This document shows, piece after piece, positions 57,514-64,000 of a DNA stretch of 64,000 nucleotides. The notes under the pieces are model-generated. The model saw nothing but the letters and a program-made list of their open reading frames with translations, had not been told where the DNA came from and ran no database searches. Positions within the stretch are counted from its first letter, which is position 1, and every line of letters begins with the position of its first letter. Source of the DNA: Thalassobacillus devorans (lineage in GTDB: Bacteria; Bacillota; Bacilli; Bacillales; Halobacillaceae); assembly GCF_011761345.1 (NCBI RefSeq), contig NZ_JAASRY010000002.1:682001-746000 (forward strand), read 5' to 3'. Position numbers and translations under genes: made by a program.

Positions 57514-58619
57514 ATATAGCAGAGATTCGCATGCGTAAAATTGAGATGCCCCTGAGGTATCCCTTTCAGACACATGCCGGCCAGGTCAATGACCGGGAGC
57601 TAATTATTATAGAAATAATGGATATAGAAGGAAGAAAGGGTTTTGGAGAAGTGACAGCTTTTTCTACCCCCTTTTATACGTCAGAAACAAGCGAATCCGC
57701 CTGGTTGGTATTAAGACGAATATTCCTTCCTGCTGTTAATTGGCACCAAATTGTCCATCCATCCAACATGGCCAGCCAATTGTCAATCTGGCAGGGTAAT
57801 CGCATGGCAAAAGCCGGGTTAGAAGCAGCGTTATGGGATTTGTATGGAAAACAATTAAACAAAAGTCTCAGCCAGCTGATCGGTGGAAGTCGATCGTATG
57901 TGGAATCGGGTGTTGTACTGAGCCTTGCGGATAAGCTTGAAGAAGTGATCGCTAACTATCAGAACGAAGGGTACAGGCGCTATAAGCTGAAAATAGAAAA
58001 GTATAAAGAAGGGCAGATGATTGACGAAATCAAAGCTTATGCTCCTTCTCTTCCTCTCATGATTGATGCCAATGGTCTCTATGAAGAAAAGGATATCCCT
58101 TATTTACAATCACTGGATTCCAAGGGTTTGATGATGATTGAACAGCCATTTCGTCCCGGAGATTTCTATCTTCACCAACAGTTGCAAAATCAGTTGGATA
58201 CCCCTCTATGCCTGGATGAAAGTTTAACCTCTCTGGCTGATGTCAAACAGGCAGTTCTCATGGGGAGCTGCCAAATAATCAACATTAAAATCAGCCGTGT
58301 GGGAGGGATGACGGAAGCACTTGCAATCCATGAGTGGAGTAGAAAAAACAATATTCCTGTCTGGTGCGGAGGGATGGTGGAGTCCGGGATATCTAAGGCT
58401 CATAATATCGCGCTGGCGTCCCTTGATGGATTCATTATTCCTGGGGATATATCTGCTTCTGCCCGTTTTTGGGAACGGGATTTGATCATACCGGAGGTTG
58501 AAGTCAAACAAGGAAGAATAAAAGTCCCATTGGATCCAGGGATAGGTTTTAAAGTGGATGAAGAGTATTTGCAATTTGTGACCCAAAATTCTTATATATT
58601 CCAACCTGATATAAGCTAA
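57510..58619 (+). CDS. menC: o-succinylbenzoate synthase MenC
   Basis: A 369-residue enolase-superfamily enzyme that dehydrates SHCHC to o-succinylbenzoate. The catalytic lysine is in YRRYKLKIEKY, the metal ligands in MIDANGLY, MMIEQPF and LCLDESLTSLAD, and the second lysine in IINIKISRVGG. It overlaps menE by four bases. With menB/menI/menA this completes the pathway up to demethylmenaquinone except the final methylase. No clear terminator was found after it. Confidence 0.95.
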   Translation: MNIAEIRMRKIEMPLRYPFQTHAGQVNDRELIIIEIMDIEGRKGFGEVTAFSTPFYTSETSESAWLVLRRIFLPAVNWHQIVHPSNMASQLSIWQGNRMAKAGLEAALWDLYGKQLNKSLSQLIGGSRSYVESGVVLSLADKLEEVIANYQNEGYRRYKLKIEKYKEGQMIDEIKAYAPSLPLMIDANGLYEEKDIPYLQSLDSKGLMMIEQPFRPGDFYLHQQLQNQLDTPLCLDESLTSLADVKQAVLMGSCQIINIKISRVGGMTEALAIHEWSRKNNIPVWCGGMVESGISKAHNIALASLDGFIIPGDISASARFWERDLIIPEVEVKQGRIKVPLDPGIGFKVDEEYLQFVTQNSYIFQPDIS

Positions 58620-58717
58620 GTTTTAAATCTTAGAAACTTAATGAAAGACATTCCAATTTTTGGGGAGAGGTTTATCCTCATAAAGGGAAGGGTATTTCAC
58701 AGTTTCTAGGAGGGCCT

Positions 58718-59422
58718 ATGAAAAAACTACTTATAACAATCACAATCATTTTGGTCATTATCGCAGCGGTTACTTATTTTCTTGGACAAAATCAGAAACA
58801 AAAAGCGGAAAAGCAGGAGGAATTAGTCGCCTTAGGAGATTCGCTCACCTATGGTGTCGGGGATAATACAGGGAATGGCTATGTAGGCGATCTGCAAACC
58901 TTATTGAGTAAAAATCACGAAGGTCCAGTAACGGTCCATAATTATGGTATTCCCGGCCAGCAGTCCGATGGCTTACTGCAGCAGTTGGATAAAGAGAATG
59001 TGACGAAAAATATAGAAGATGCCGATTACTTTATCATCTTTATCGGAACCAATGATTTAATTCATAGTAATGGCGGTGATCTTGCGAAGGTTTATGAAAA
59101 ACGTATCGAACAAGGAAAAATAGACTATGAAAATAACATAAATGAAATATTGACGATAATACGTGACAAGAATGCAGAAGCTCCTATATTATTCTTAGGC
59201 CTCTACAACCCATTTCCTTCTTCTGAAGAATTAGATCAAGTGGTGCGAGATTGGAACAGCCTTAGTCAGCAAATCGTTAGTGATTATAGTAGAACAAAAT
59301 TCATTGAAACGAATGGATTATTCGATAAGAAGTCGGATAAGTATTTCAGCGATGAGCTGCACCCGACAGAAGAAGGATATCAGCTGATCACCAAAAAAAT
59401 ATTGAAAGAATATGATTTTTAA
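58718..59422 (+). CDS. membrane-anchored or secreted GDSL/SGNH hydrolase
   Basis: A 234-residue SGNH-family esterase/lipase. An N-terminal hydrophobic segment (residues 4-23) acts as signal or anchor. The catalytic blocks are LVALGDSLTYG (Ser), NYGIPGQQSDG (Gly), FIGTNDL (Asn) and DELHPTEEGY (Asp, His). Substrate unknown. ATG follows AGGAGGGCC. Monocistronic with a terminator; homologues are common in Bacillaceae. Confidence 0.9.
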   Translation: MKKLLITITIILVIIAAVTYFLGQNQKQKAEKQEELVALGDSLTYGVGDNTGNGYVGDLQTLLSKNHEGPVTVHNYGIPGQQSDGLLQQLDKENVTKNIEDADYFIIFIGTNDLIHSNGGDLAKVYEKRIEQGKIDYENNINEILTIIRDKNAEAPILFLGLYNPFPSSEELDQVVRDWNSLSQQIVSDYSRTKFIETNGLFDKKSDKYFSDELHPTEEGYQLITKKILKEYDF

Positions 59423-59427
59423 AGGGA

Positions 59428-59470
59428 AAAACGAGTATGTAACTTTGTGGTTTCATACTCGTTTTTTTTA
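59428..59470 (+). terminator. terminator of the GDSL hydrolase gene
   Basis: AAACGAGTATG pairs with CATACTCGTTT, followed by T. Confidence 0.88.
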
Positions 59471-59579
59471 TGAAACCATTTTCCAAGGAACTGCATATAA
59501 GCTGAATTACTAATTTTTTAATATAGATGGGAGCATATCTCACGACACAAAATTTCCATATTTTTTTAAGTTTCGTGAA

Positions 59580-59594
59580 TGAAAATGATTATCA
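59580..59594. promoter_or_regulatory. Fur box
   Basis: TGAAAATGATTATCA differs at one position from the 7-1-7 Fur consensus TGATAATNATTATCA. A TTGACA lies at 59601 and a TATAAT at 59630. It precedes the FhuF-like gene, as expected for iron-repressed siderophore functions. Confidence 0.75.
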
Positions 59595-59699
59595 AATTCA
59601 TTGACACAGTTCACCGAGCCCCATAGACTTATAATTGGAATATTAGCAAAAAAAAGAACTTATACTATATGGAATGGACAGTGCATTGAGGTGAATACA

Positions 59700-60452
59700 A
59701 TGACTCGACTGACTGAAAAAGAAGAAACCTTTTTGGAAGACCACTTCCGATATGTTTCACGAATACAGAAAGGGATCGAACCTTATGAGATGATCAATGC
59801 TTCCGAGCTATTGGATAAACAGACGCTACAGAAAAAATTAGACGATATCCATGCTTTTATGGAATCCGATTTTTACTTGACTACAGCGTCTATTTTTTCA
59901 AAACGTTACAGTTATTATATTGTGACAGGCGTTTTGGCGATGATATCGGCGTTCGACAAATGCCCGGATTATCGACCGGAGAATATAAGGCTCGTACGTC
60001 TAGATGAGGAGAAGAAGTGGTTTCCGAAGCTTACATTTGTTTCTAAGGACGCAGAGGAACCTGTGGCGGTTAACCGTCACGCTTGGTTACGTGATCAACT
60101 GACCGAATTATTCTCGGAACATGTCCGACCTATATTTTTTCAGATCAACCAATTGACCAGACTATCCATGAGCGTATTATGGGAAAACTTCGCTATATAT
60201 CTCTATTGGTTTTATGAACGCTATGCTGAGAATCATTTTGATGAAGAACGGATGGCACAAATCCGTGATGATTTTCATTTCATCGTACATGAATTGGATG
60301 GCTCCAGTTTTGGAGAAGAGAAGAACCCGTTCCATTATTTCAGCTATCAGCCAAAGTTGCCAAATGGAACTCGGGAAAGGAAATGCTGCTGTTTAAGCTA
60401 TAAATTGCATGAGGACAGTGGATATTGCAAAGTTTGTCCCCATCGTTGTTGA
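59700..60452 (+). CDS. FhuF-like ferric siderophore reductase
   Basis: A 250-residue cytosolic protein of the FhuF/siderophore-iron reductase type. The C terminus carries the [2Fe-2S] cysteines as KCCCLSYKL ... GYCKVCPHRC, matching C-C-x10-12-C-x2-C. The N-terminal two thirds are helical. A Fur box lies 106 bp upstream, supporting a role in releasing iron from imported siderophores under iron limitation. ATG 59700 follows GAGGTG; the longer frame is rejected. No siderophore transporter is beside it. Confidence 0.85.
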   Translation: MTRLTEKEETFLEDHFRYVSRIQKGIEPYEMINASELLDKQTLQKKLDDIHAFMESDFYLTTASIFSKRYSYYIVTGVLAMISAFDKCPDYRPENIRLVRLDEEKKWFPKLTFVSKDAEEPVAVNRHAWLRDQLTELFSEHVRPIFFQINQLTRLSMSVLWENFAIYLYWFYERYAENHFDEERMAQIRDDFHFIVHELDGSSFGEEKNPFHYFSYQPKLPNGTRERKCCCLSYKLHEDSGYCKVCPHRC

Positions 60453-60545
60453 TGCTGCGTTTTCTTTCATTAGCTATTAAGTAGAAAAATCATGATAATT
60501 CTTCTCTAGTTTGTAAAAACTATTGGTAAGATGAGGAGGGTTATC

Positions 60546-60887
60546 ATGGAAAGAAACAAATATTACGTAAATATTGGTTCCCAGGAGATTTCAGTCAACC
60601 ATGATGGGAATAATGATATCTTCACAATTTACGCGACTGAAGAAGAAGTATTGGAACTTCGCGCCTTTTTTGATGAAATATATAATTCGGACCAACGTGC
60701 ATTTTGGAGGGCGCATCTTCCCTTTCGCCATTATCATAATGATGAACCAAATGCTGAATTTGATGATGGCCTGCTGACAGTATTCCACAGGGTATATGAG
60801 TTAGGAGACGAAAAGACAAAAGAACATATTGGAAGTATGGGAATCCTTGAAAATCATGATTCTACCGAAGGCCGTAGACATTTATAA
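60546..60887 (+). CDS. conserved-looking Bacillaceae protein of unknown function
   Basis: A 113-residue acidic soluble protein with YYVNIGSQEIS, an ATEEEVLELRAFFDEIY helix, and FWRAHLPFRHYHNDEPN in the middle. The His-rich HLPFRHYH segment could bind metal. No domain is recognised with certainty. ATG 60546 follows GAGGAGG. A terminator overlaps the stop codon, giving a compact monocistronic gene. Confidence 0.72.
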   Translation: MERNKYYVNIGSQEISVNHDGNNDIFTIYATEEEVLELRAFFDEIYNSDQRAFWRAHLPFRHYHNDEPNAEFDDGLLTVFHRVYELGDEKTKEHIGSMGILENHDSTEGRRHL

Positions 60888-60904
60888 TGTTTACGGTTTT
60901 TTTT
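60872..60904 (+). terminator. terminator overlapping the end of the 60.5-kb gene
   Basis: CCGTAGACAT pairs with ATGTTTACGG (one mismatch), followed by eight T. Confidence 0.88.
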
Positions 60905-61003
60905 GTATTTATTTTTAATTATCTGCTAGCAAAAAGGGTTTATGGAAGATTTGGAACAGGAATACTGATTATATAAAACAAGAACATCAAGGGGTGGACA
61001 ACA

Positions 61004-61567
61004 ATGAAAAAAACTTCAACAGCGAAATTGGTCAAATCGATTGTGATAGCTGTTCCGCTAGCGCTTTTTGTTCAAACCGGGGCATCCCTGAATGCGGAAG
61101 AACCTAAACAAGTTAACATGCATCAGGAAGCCGTAACGGATGTGGAAGTAAAAACGGCCTCCAGTAATGAGAAGGAAAGTAAAGAGAGCCTGGGAAAAGC
61201 GACGATTGAAGAACGTACGGACCAGTTTATGGAACATTTGGTTCAGGAGACAGACGAAAATTATAAAGTTTTAAATTATGACAGTAAAGAAGCATTGCTT
61301 GATGGGTTTGAGCCAATTGCGACAAGGCAAGCCGCTAAAGAATATGTTGATTTTTATTATAAAGAAAAGCAATCAGGTCTTTATATTCTTCCAACAGAAA
61401 CGCCGCCTTGGTTTGTAAATGGCCAACCTTATGATACCATCGATATAGATAAGAATCATAAGAAGGTCATCCAAAAGAATAATAATGAACTTTACGGTGA
61501 CTATAAAATTGCCATTACCTTTATATATGACGGCGAGTGGCGAATTCAGGAGATAGAACATAAGTAA
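61004..61567 (+). CDS. secreted protein of unknown function
   Basis: A 187-residue protein with a Sec signal peptide (residues 1-31, basic start, cleavage probably after LNA). The mature part is acidic: a Glu/Lys-rich linker (residues 32-65), then a helix-plus-beta domain ending in YKIAITFIYDGEWRIQEIEHK. The end resembles NTF2/DUF4829-like secreted domains, but this is only a resemblance. ATG follows AAGGGGTGG. It precedes ytkD by 33 bp. Confidence 0.7.
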   Translation: MKKTSTAKLVKSIVIAVPLALFVQTGASLNAEEPKQVNMHQEAVTDVEVKTASSNEKESKESLGKATIEERTDQFMEHLVQETDENYKVLNYDSKEALLDGFEPIATRQAAKEYVDFYYKEKQSGLYILPTETPPWFVNGQPYDTIDIDKNHKKVIQKNNNELYGDYKIAITFIYDGEWRIQEIEHK

Positions 61568-61600
61568 TTAACGAAGCAGTCAAAGGCAGTTGAAGCGGCG

Positions 61601-62074
61601 ATGAAGACATTTTATGATTACTATAATAATGAAGTAAAATTATCTTTTGATAATCACCCTTTTTCCAAAAACCCTAAGCATGTCTGGGTGATATGCAGTT
61701 ACAAAAATAAATGGCTGCTCACCCAGCATAAGGATCGTGGTATTGAATTTCCAGGCGGAAAAGTCGAAACAGGTGAAACAGCAGAAGAAGCAGCTTATCG
61801 AGAAGTAAAAGAAGAGACAGGGGCAGATATTAAAGAATTGGTGTACCTTGGGCAATATCATGTGGATGGTAAAGGTGGTACGATTATAAAAAACATCTAT
61901 TTCGCAAGAATCGAATCCATTGAAAAGCAGGAGCATTATTTTGAAACAGAGGGACCGGTACTTTTTGATGCATTGCCAGTAAACATTAAAAAAAATAAGC
62001 GTTTCAGTTTTATGATGAAAGATGGAGTTTTACCTAGTAGTTTGCAATACATCGAAAAAATGCAATTGCTATAA
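61601..62074 (+). CDS. ytkD: Nudix hydrolase YtkD (8-oxo-dGTP/nucleoside triphosphatase)
   Basis: A 157-residue Nudix hydrolase. The Nudix box GX5EX7REUXEEXGU is exact, running from GGKVETGE to REVKEETGAD (residues 52-74). The start MKTFYDYYNNEVKLSFDN and overall length fit YtkD, which sanitises oxidised nucleotides or acts as RNA pyrophosphohydrolase-like enzyme. ATG 61601 has only a weak binding site, so coupling to the upstream gene is possible. Confidence 0.88.
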   Translation: MKTFYDYYNNEVKLSFDNHPFSKNPKHVWVICSYKNKWLLTQHKDRGIEFPGGKVETGETAEEAAYREVKEETGADIKELVYLGQYHVDGKGGTIIKNIYFARIESIEKQEHYFETEGPVLFDALPVNIKKNKRFSFMMKDGVLPSSLQYIEKMQLL

Positions 62075-62106
62075 GAAAAGGACGCATAATAACCTTAAGT
62101 ATCAAA

Positions 62107-62140
62107 AAAGCTTAGAGTACACAGTGGCTCTAAGCTTTAC
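62107..62140 (+). terminator. terminator of ytkD
   Basis: AAAGCTTAGAG pairs with CTCTAAGCTTT. Confidence 0.85.
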
Positions 62141-62253
62141 TTATGTAAAAAAGGTCACCCTATTATACTCTGCTGAATAAGGCTATCCCCTTTCCGGCGG
62201 TAAGAACCCTTAACCAGGATACGGGCGTTTTCTATTAAGACCTTTGAATTTAT

Positions 62254-62283
62254 TTGAACAGTCGATTTGATATATAATATATA
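62254..62283 (+). promoter_or_regulatory. putative promoter of cydD
   Basis: TTGAAC (62254-62259) and TATATA (62278-62283) with an 18-bp spacer; TATAAT at 62273 is another -10 candidate. The Rex-like site begins at its downstream edge. Confidence 0.45.
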
Positions 62284-62300
62284 TGTGAAAATATTCACGA
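62283..62300. promoter_or_regulatory. Rex-like operator upstream of cydD
   Basis: ATGTGAAAATATTCACGA matches the Rex pattern TTGTGAA-N4-TTCACAA at all core positions, missing only outermost bases. It lies just after the probable -10 box, 27 bp before the ATG. Rex represses the cyd genes of B. subtilis when NAD+ is plentiful, so oxygen/redox control is likely. Confidence 0.7.
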
Positions 62301-62326
62301 TATTCTTATGGGAGACTGAAATACTT

Positions 62327-64000
62327 ATGACTGACTTAAAAGCTATTGCAAAGCAGCAAAAAAAAGAACGAGTAATGCTGGCCATGATTGCTTTACTGAC
62401 AGGGACTATGGTTATAGGACAGGCTTATCTGTTTGTTTCGGTGGTCGACAGCATTTTTTTGCAGGGGCTGTCATTCTCTGGTGTTCTGCCAAGTTTAGCC
62501 GGCTTGTTAGTAGTGATGATTGCAAGGGCTGCGTTAACGTACTGGAGTGGGCGGACTGGTGTTAAAATGGCTGCTAATGTAAAAGCTGATATTCGCAGGT
62601 CTTTATTACGTAAATATACCAGAAACCCTATACAGGTTTCATTTAAAGGACAAACAGGGCAGAAAGTCAGTGTGATGCTGGATGCAGTGGATGAAATTGA
62701 TAGCTATTTCAGTCAATATGTGCCGCAAGTGATCCAGAGCTCCATTGTTCCATTGATGATCATCGGAACAGCGTTTTATTTCCATACACCAACTGGAGTC
62801 ATCATGTTGATTACTGCTCCCTTTATACCGATTTTTATGGCTATCATTGGAATGAAAACGAAGGCTAAATCTGAAGAAAAAATGGAAGAAATGGCGGCAT
62901 TCTCAGGAAAGTTTCTGGATATATTACAAGGTTTGACCACACTTAAATTATTTGGTCAGGCTGGACGGCAACAGGAAAAAATAAGAAACAGCAGTATCAA
63001 ATTCAGGGATGCCACTATGGAAGTGCTGAAGCTGGCTTTCGTTTCTTCATTGACCTTAGAGTTCATTTCCATGTTGAGTATTGGGATTATCGCCCTTGAG
63101 GCAGGGCTGCGTTTGATTGTATTTGATAACATCAGTTTCTTTACAGCTTTCTTTGTACTTGTGCTTGCCCCTGAATTTTATACGGCACTTAAAGACTTAG
63201 GTAGTGCTTTCCATACTGGACGTGGAAGTATGGGAGCAGCTGACAAGATAACGAAAGAATTAGAAGAAGAAGAAAACATACCAGAGTGGGGAAGACAAGG
63301 GTTTACAATTAATGAACCGCCTACTATTAGCTTGAACGATATTAGTTTTCGGTATCAGGAGAATGGATTTTCTCTGGAGGATATCAATGTTGAGCTTCCC
63401 TCTAACCAACAAATAGCAATTGCAGGTAGAAGTGGTTCAGGAAAGACAACACTCCTTTATTTGATAGCCGGGTTGATCACTCCCGAAAAAGGCAGAATAA
63501 AAGTAGATGACAAGCAGTTATATGATTACGAAGAAGCGGCATGGTTTCAGCAATTAAGTTATATTTCACAACACCCCTATTTATTTGCAGGTACAATTGC
63601 AGATAATATAGCTATCGGTATCGAGAAAGAGGTTACAAGAACAGAAGTGGAGAGGGCTGCTGAACAAGCAGGAATTTCCGGGCTCCTCCACTCTCTTGAA
63701 CAAGGTTTGGATACTGCAATCGGTGAAGCGGGCCGGGGGCTTTCTGGCGGGGAGATGCAACGGGTTGCACTAGCTCGAGCCTTTTTGAAAAAGCCTTCGA
63801 TCATCCTGTTTGATGAACCAACAACAGGGCTGGATCTGGAGACAGAGCGTATATTACAGCACTCAATCGAAGCACTTGCTAAGAAATCTACGGTTATTAC
63901 AGTCGCACACCGTCTTCATACGATTAAAAACGCAGATAAAATTCTTTTTTTGGATAAAGGTAGACTGATTGCTCAAGGATCTCATCAGGAATTACTGAGT
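62327..64000 (+). CDS. cydD: CydD-like thiol/heme ABC exporter subunit (3' partial)
   Basis: At least 558 residues of a fused membrane/ATPase ABC exporter; the frame runs off the window end. The N-terminal domain has about six helices, and the ATPase domain shows Walker A GRSGSGKTT (bases 63427-63453), signature LSGGEMQR, Walker B SIILFDEP and the H-loop VAHRLHT. Similarity to CydD, needed for cytochrome bd assembly, is supported by the upstream Rex-like operator. cydAB are not immediately upstream; the partner CydC is expected just beyond the window. ATG 62327 follows GGGAG. Confidence 0.85.
   Translation, partial: MTDLKAIAKQQKKERVMLAMIALLTGTMVIGQAYLFVSVVDSIFLQGLSFSGVLPSLAGLLVVMIARAALTYWSGRTGVKMAANVKADIRRSLLRKYTRNPIQVSFKGQTGQKVSVMLDAVDEIDSYFSQYVPQVIQSSIVPLMIIGTAFYFHTPTGVIMLITAPFIPIFMAIIGMKTKAKSEEKMEEMAAFSGKFLDILQGLTTLKLFGQAGRQQEKIRNSSIKFRDATMEVLKLAFVSSLTLEFISMLSIGIIALEAGLRLIVFDNISFFTAFFVLVLAPEFYTALKDLGSAFHTGRGSMGAADKITKELEEEENIPEWGRQGFTINEPPTISLNDISFRYQENGFSLEDINVELPSNQQIAIAGRSGSGKTTLLYLIAGLITPEKGRIKVDDKQLYDYEEAAWFQQLSYISQHPYLFAGTIADNIAIGIEKEVTRTEVERAAEQAGISGLLHSLEQGLDTAIGEAGRGLSGGEMQRVALARAFLKKPSIILFDEPTTGLDLETERILQHSIEALAKKSTVITVAHRLHTIKNADKILFLDKGRLIAQGSHQELLS

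Overview
The window comes from a low-GC, spore-forming member of the Bacillaceae, probably a halotolerant genus of the Halobacillus/Thalassobacillus/Virgibacillus type. This is inferred from acidic proteins, spore genes (YunB, LytH, YutC and YutH homologues) and a gene order that closely follows several chromosomal blocks of Bacillus subtilis (met-yurZ-suf, yun-yut-yum-yui, yug, and yteA-menA-menFDHBEC). No phage, plasmid, CRISPR array, rRNA or tRNA was seen. This is ordinary core chromosome interrupted by intergenic repeats.

Layout. 1-1.9 kb: end of the methionine ABC importer (metI partial, metQ) and yurZ. 2.1-7.7 kb: a small ORF and the sufCDSUB Fe-S assembly operon. 7.9-12.1 kb: yunE, yunD, yunC, a 740-bp repeat-filled gap, then yunB. 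12.1-16 kb: a lysine riboswitch with an NhaC-type transporter, then an NSS-family amino-acid importer with its 33-residue MetS-like subunit. 16-32 kb: lytH, yutC, yutD, a DUF3055 gene, glpX, yutE, yutF, yutG, yutH, a 2-hydroxyacid dehydrogenase, yutI, yuzD, yuzB, dapF, yutM, a lipoprotein, yumC, yumB, yuiB, yuiC and yuiD. 32-47.6 kb: DUF309, pepA, deoD, khtT/khtU-like genes, kapB, Cu/Zn-SOD, patB, a hemerythrin-like gene, yugI, yuzA, yugJ, pgi, yugN, yugO, a thioredoxin-like gene and an M42 peptidase. 47.9-58.6 kb: a small WYL-like gene, yteA and an almost complete menaquinone locus (hotdog thioesterase, menA, menFDHB, a repeat block, menEC). 58.7-64 kb: a GDSL hydrolase, a Fur-box-preceded FhuF-like protein, two unknowns, ytkD, and the start of a cydD-like ABC exporter behind a Rex-like operator.

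Functional themes are Fe-S assembly (suf, yutI, yutM), respiration (type II NADH dehydrogenase, the menaquinone pathway, cyd maturation; two of these have Rex-like palindromes), amino-acid uptake (Met, Lys, Met/Ala), potassium handling (khtTU, yugO) and sporulation.

The most unusual content is non-coding. Two multi-copy GC-rich repeat blocks (10.6-11.2 kb and 55.45-55.97 kb) lie in opposite orientation, and one of them carries a second hairpin repeat inserted inside it. A long hairpin covers the ribosome binding site of yurZ. A short leader-type ORF with terminator lies before yutF, and an unexplained 15-bp hairpin lies after the M42 peptidase gene. I did not find a convincing wholly new multi-gene system. 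Database-dependent claims are marked as inference.
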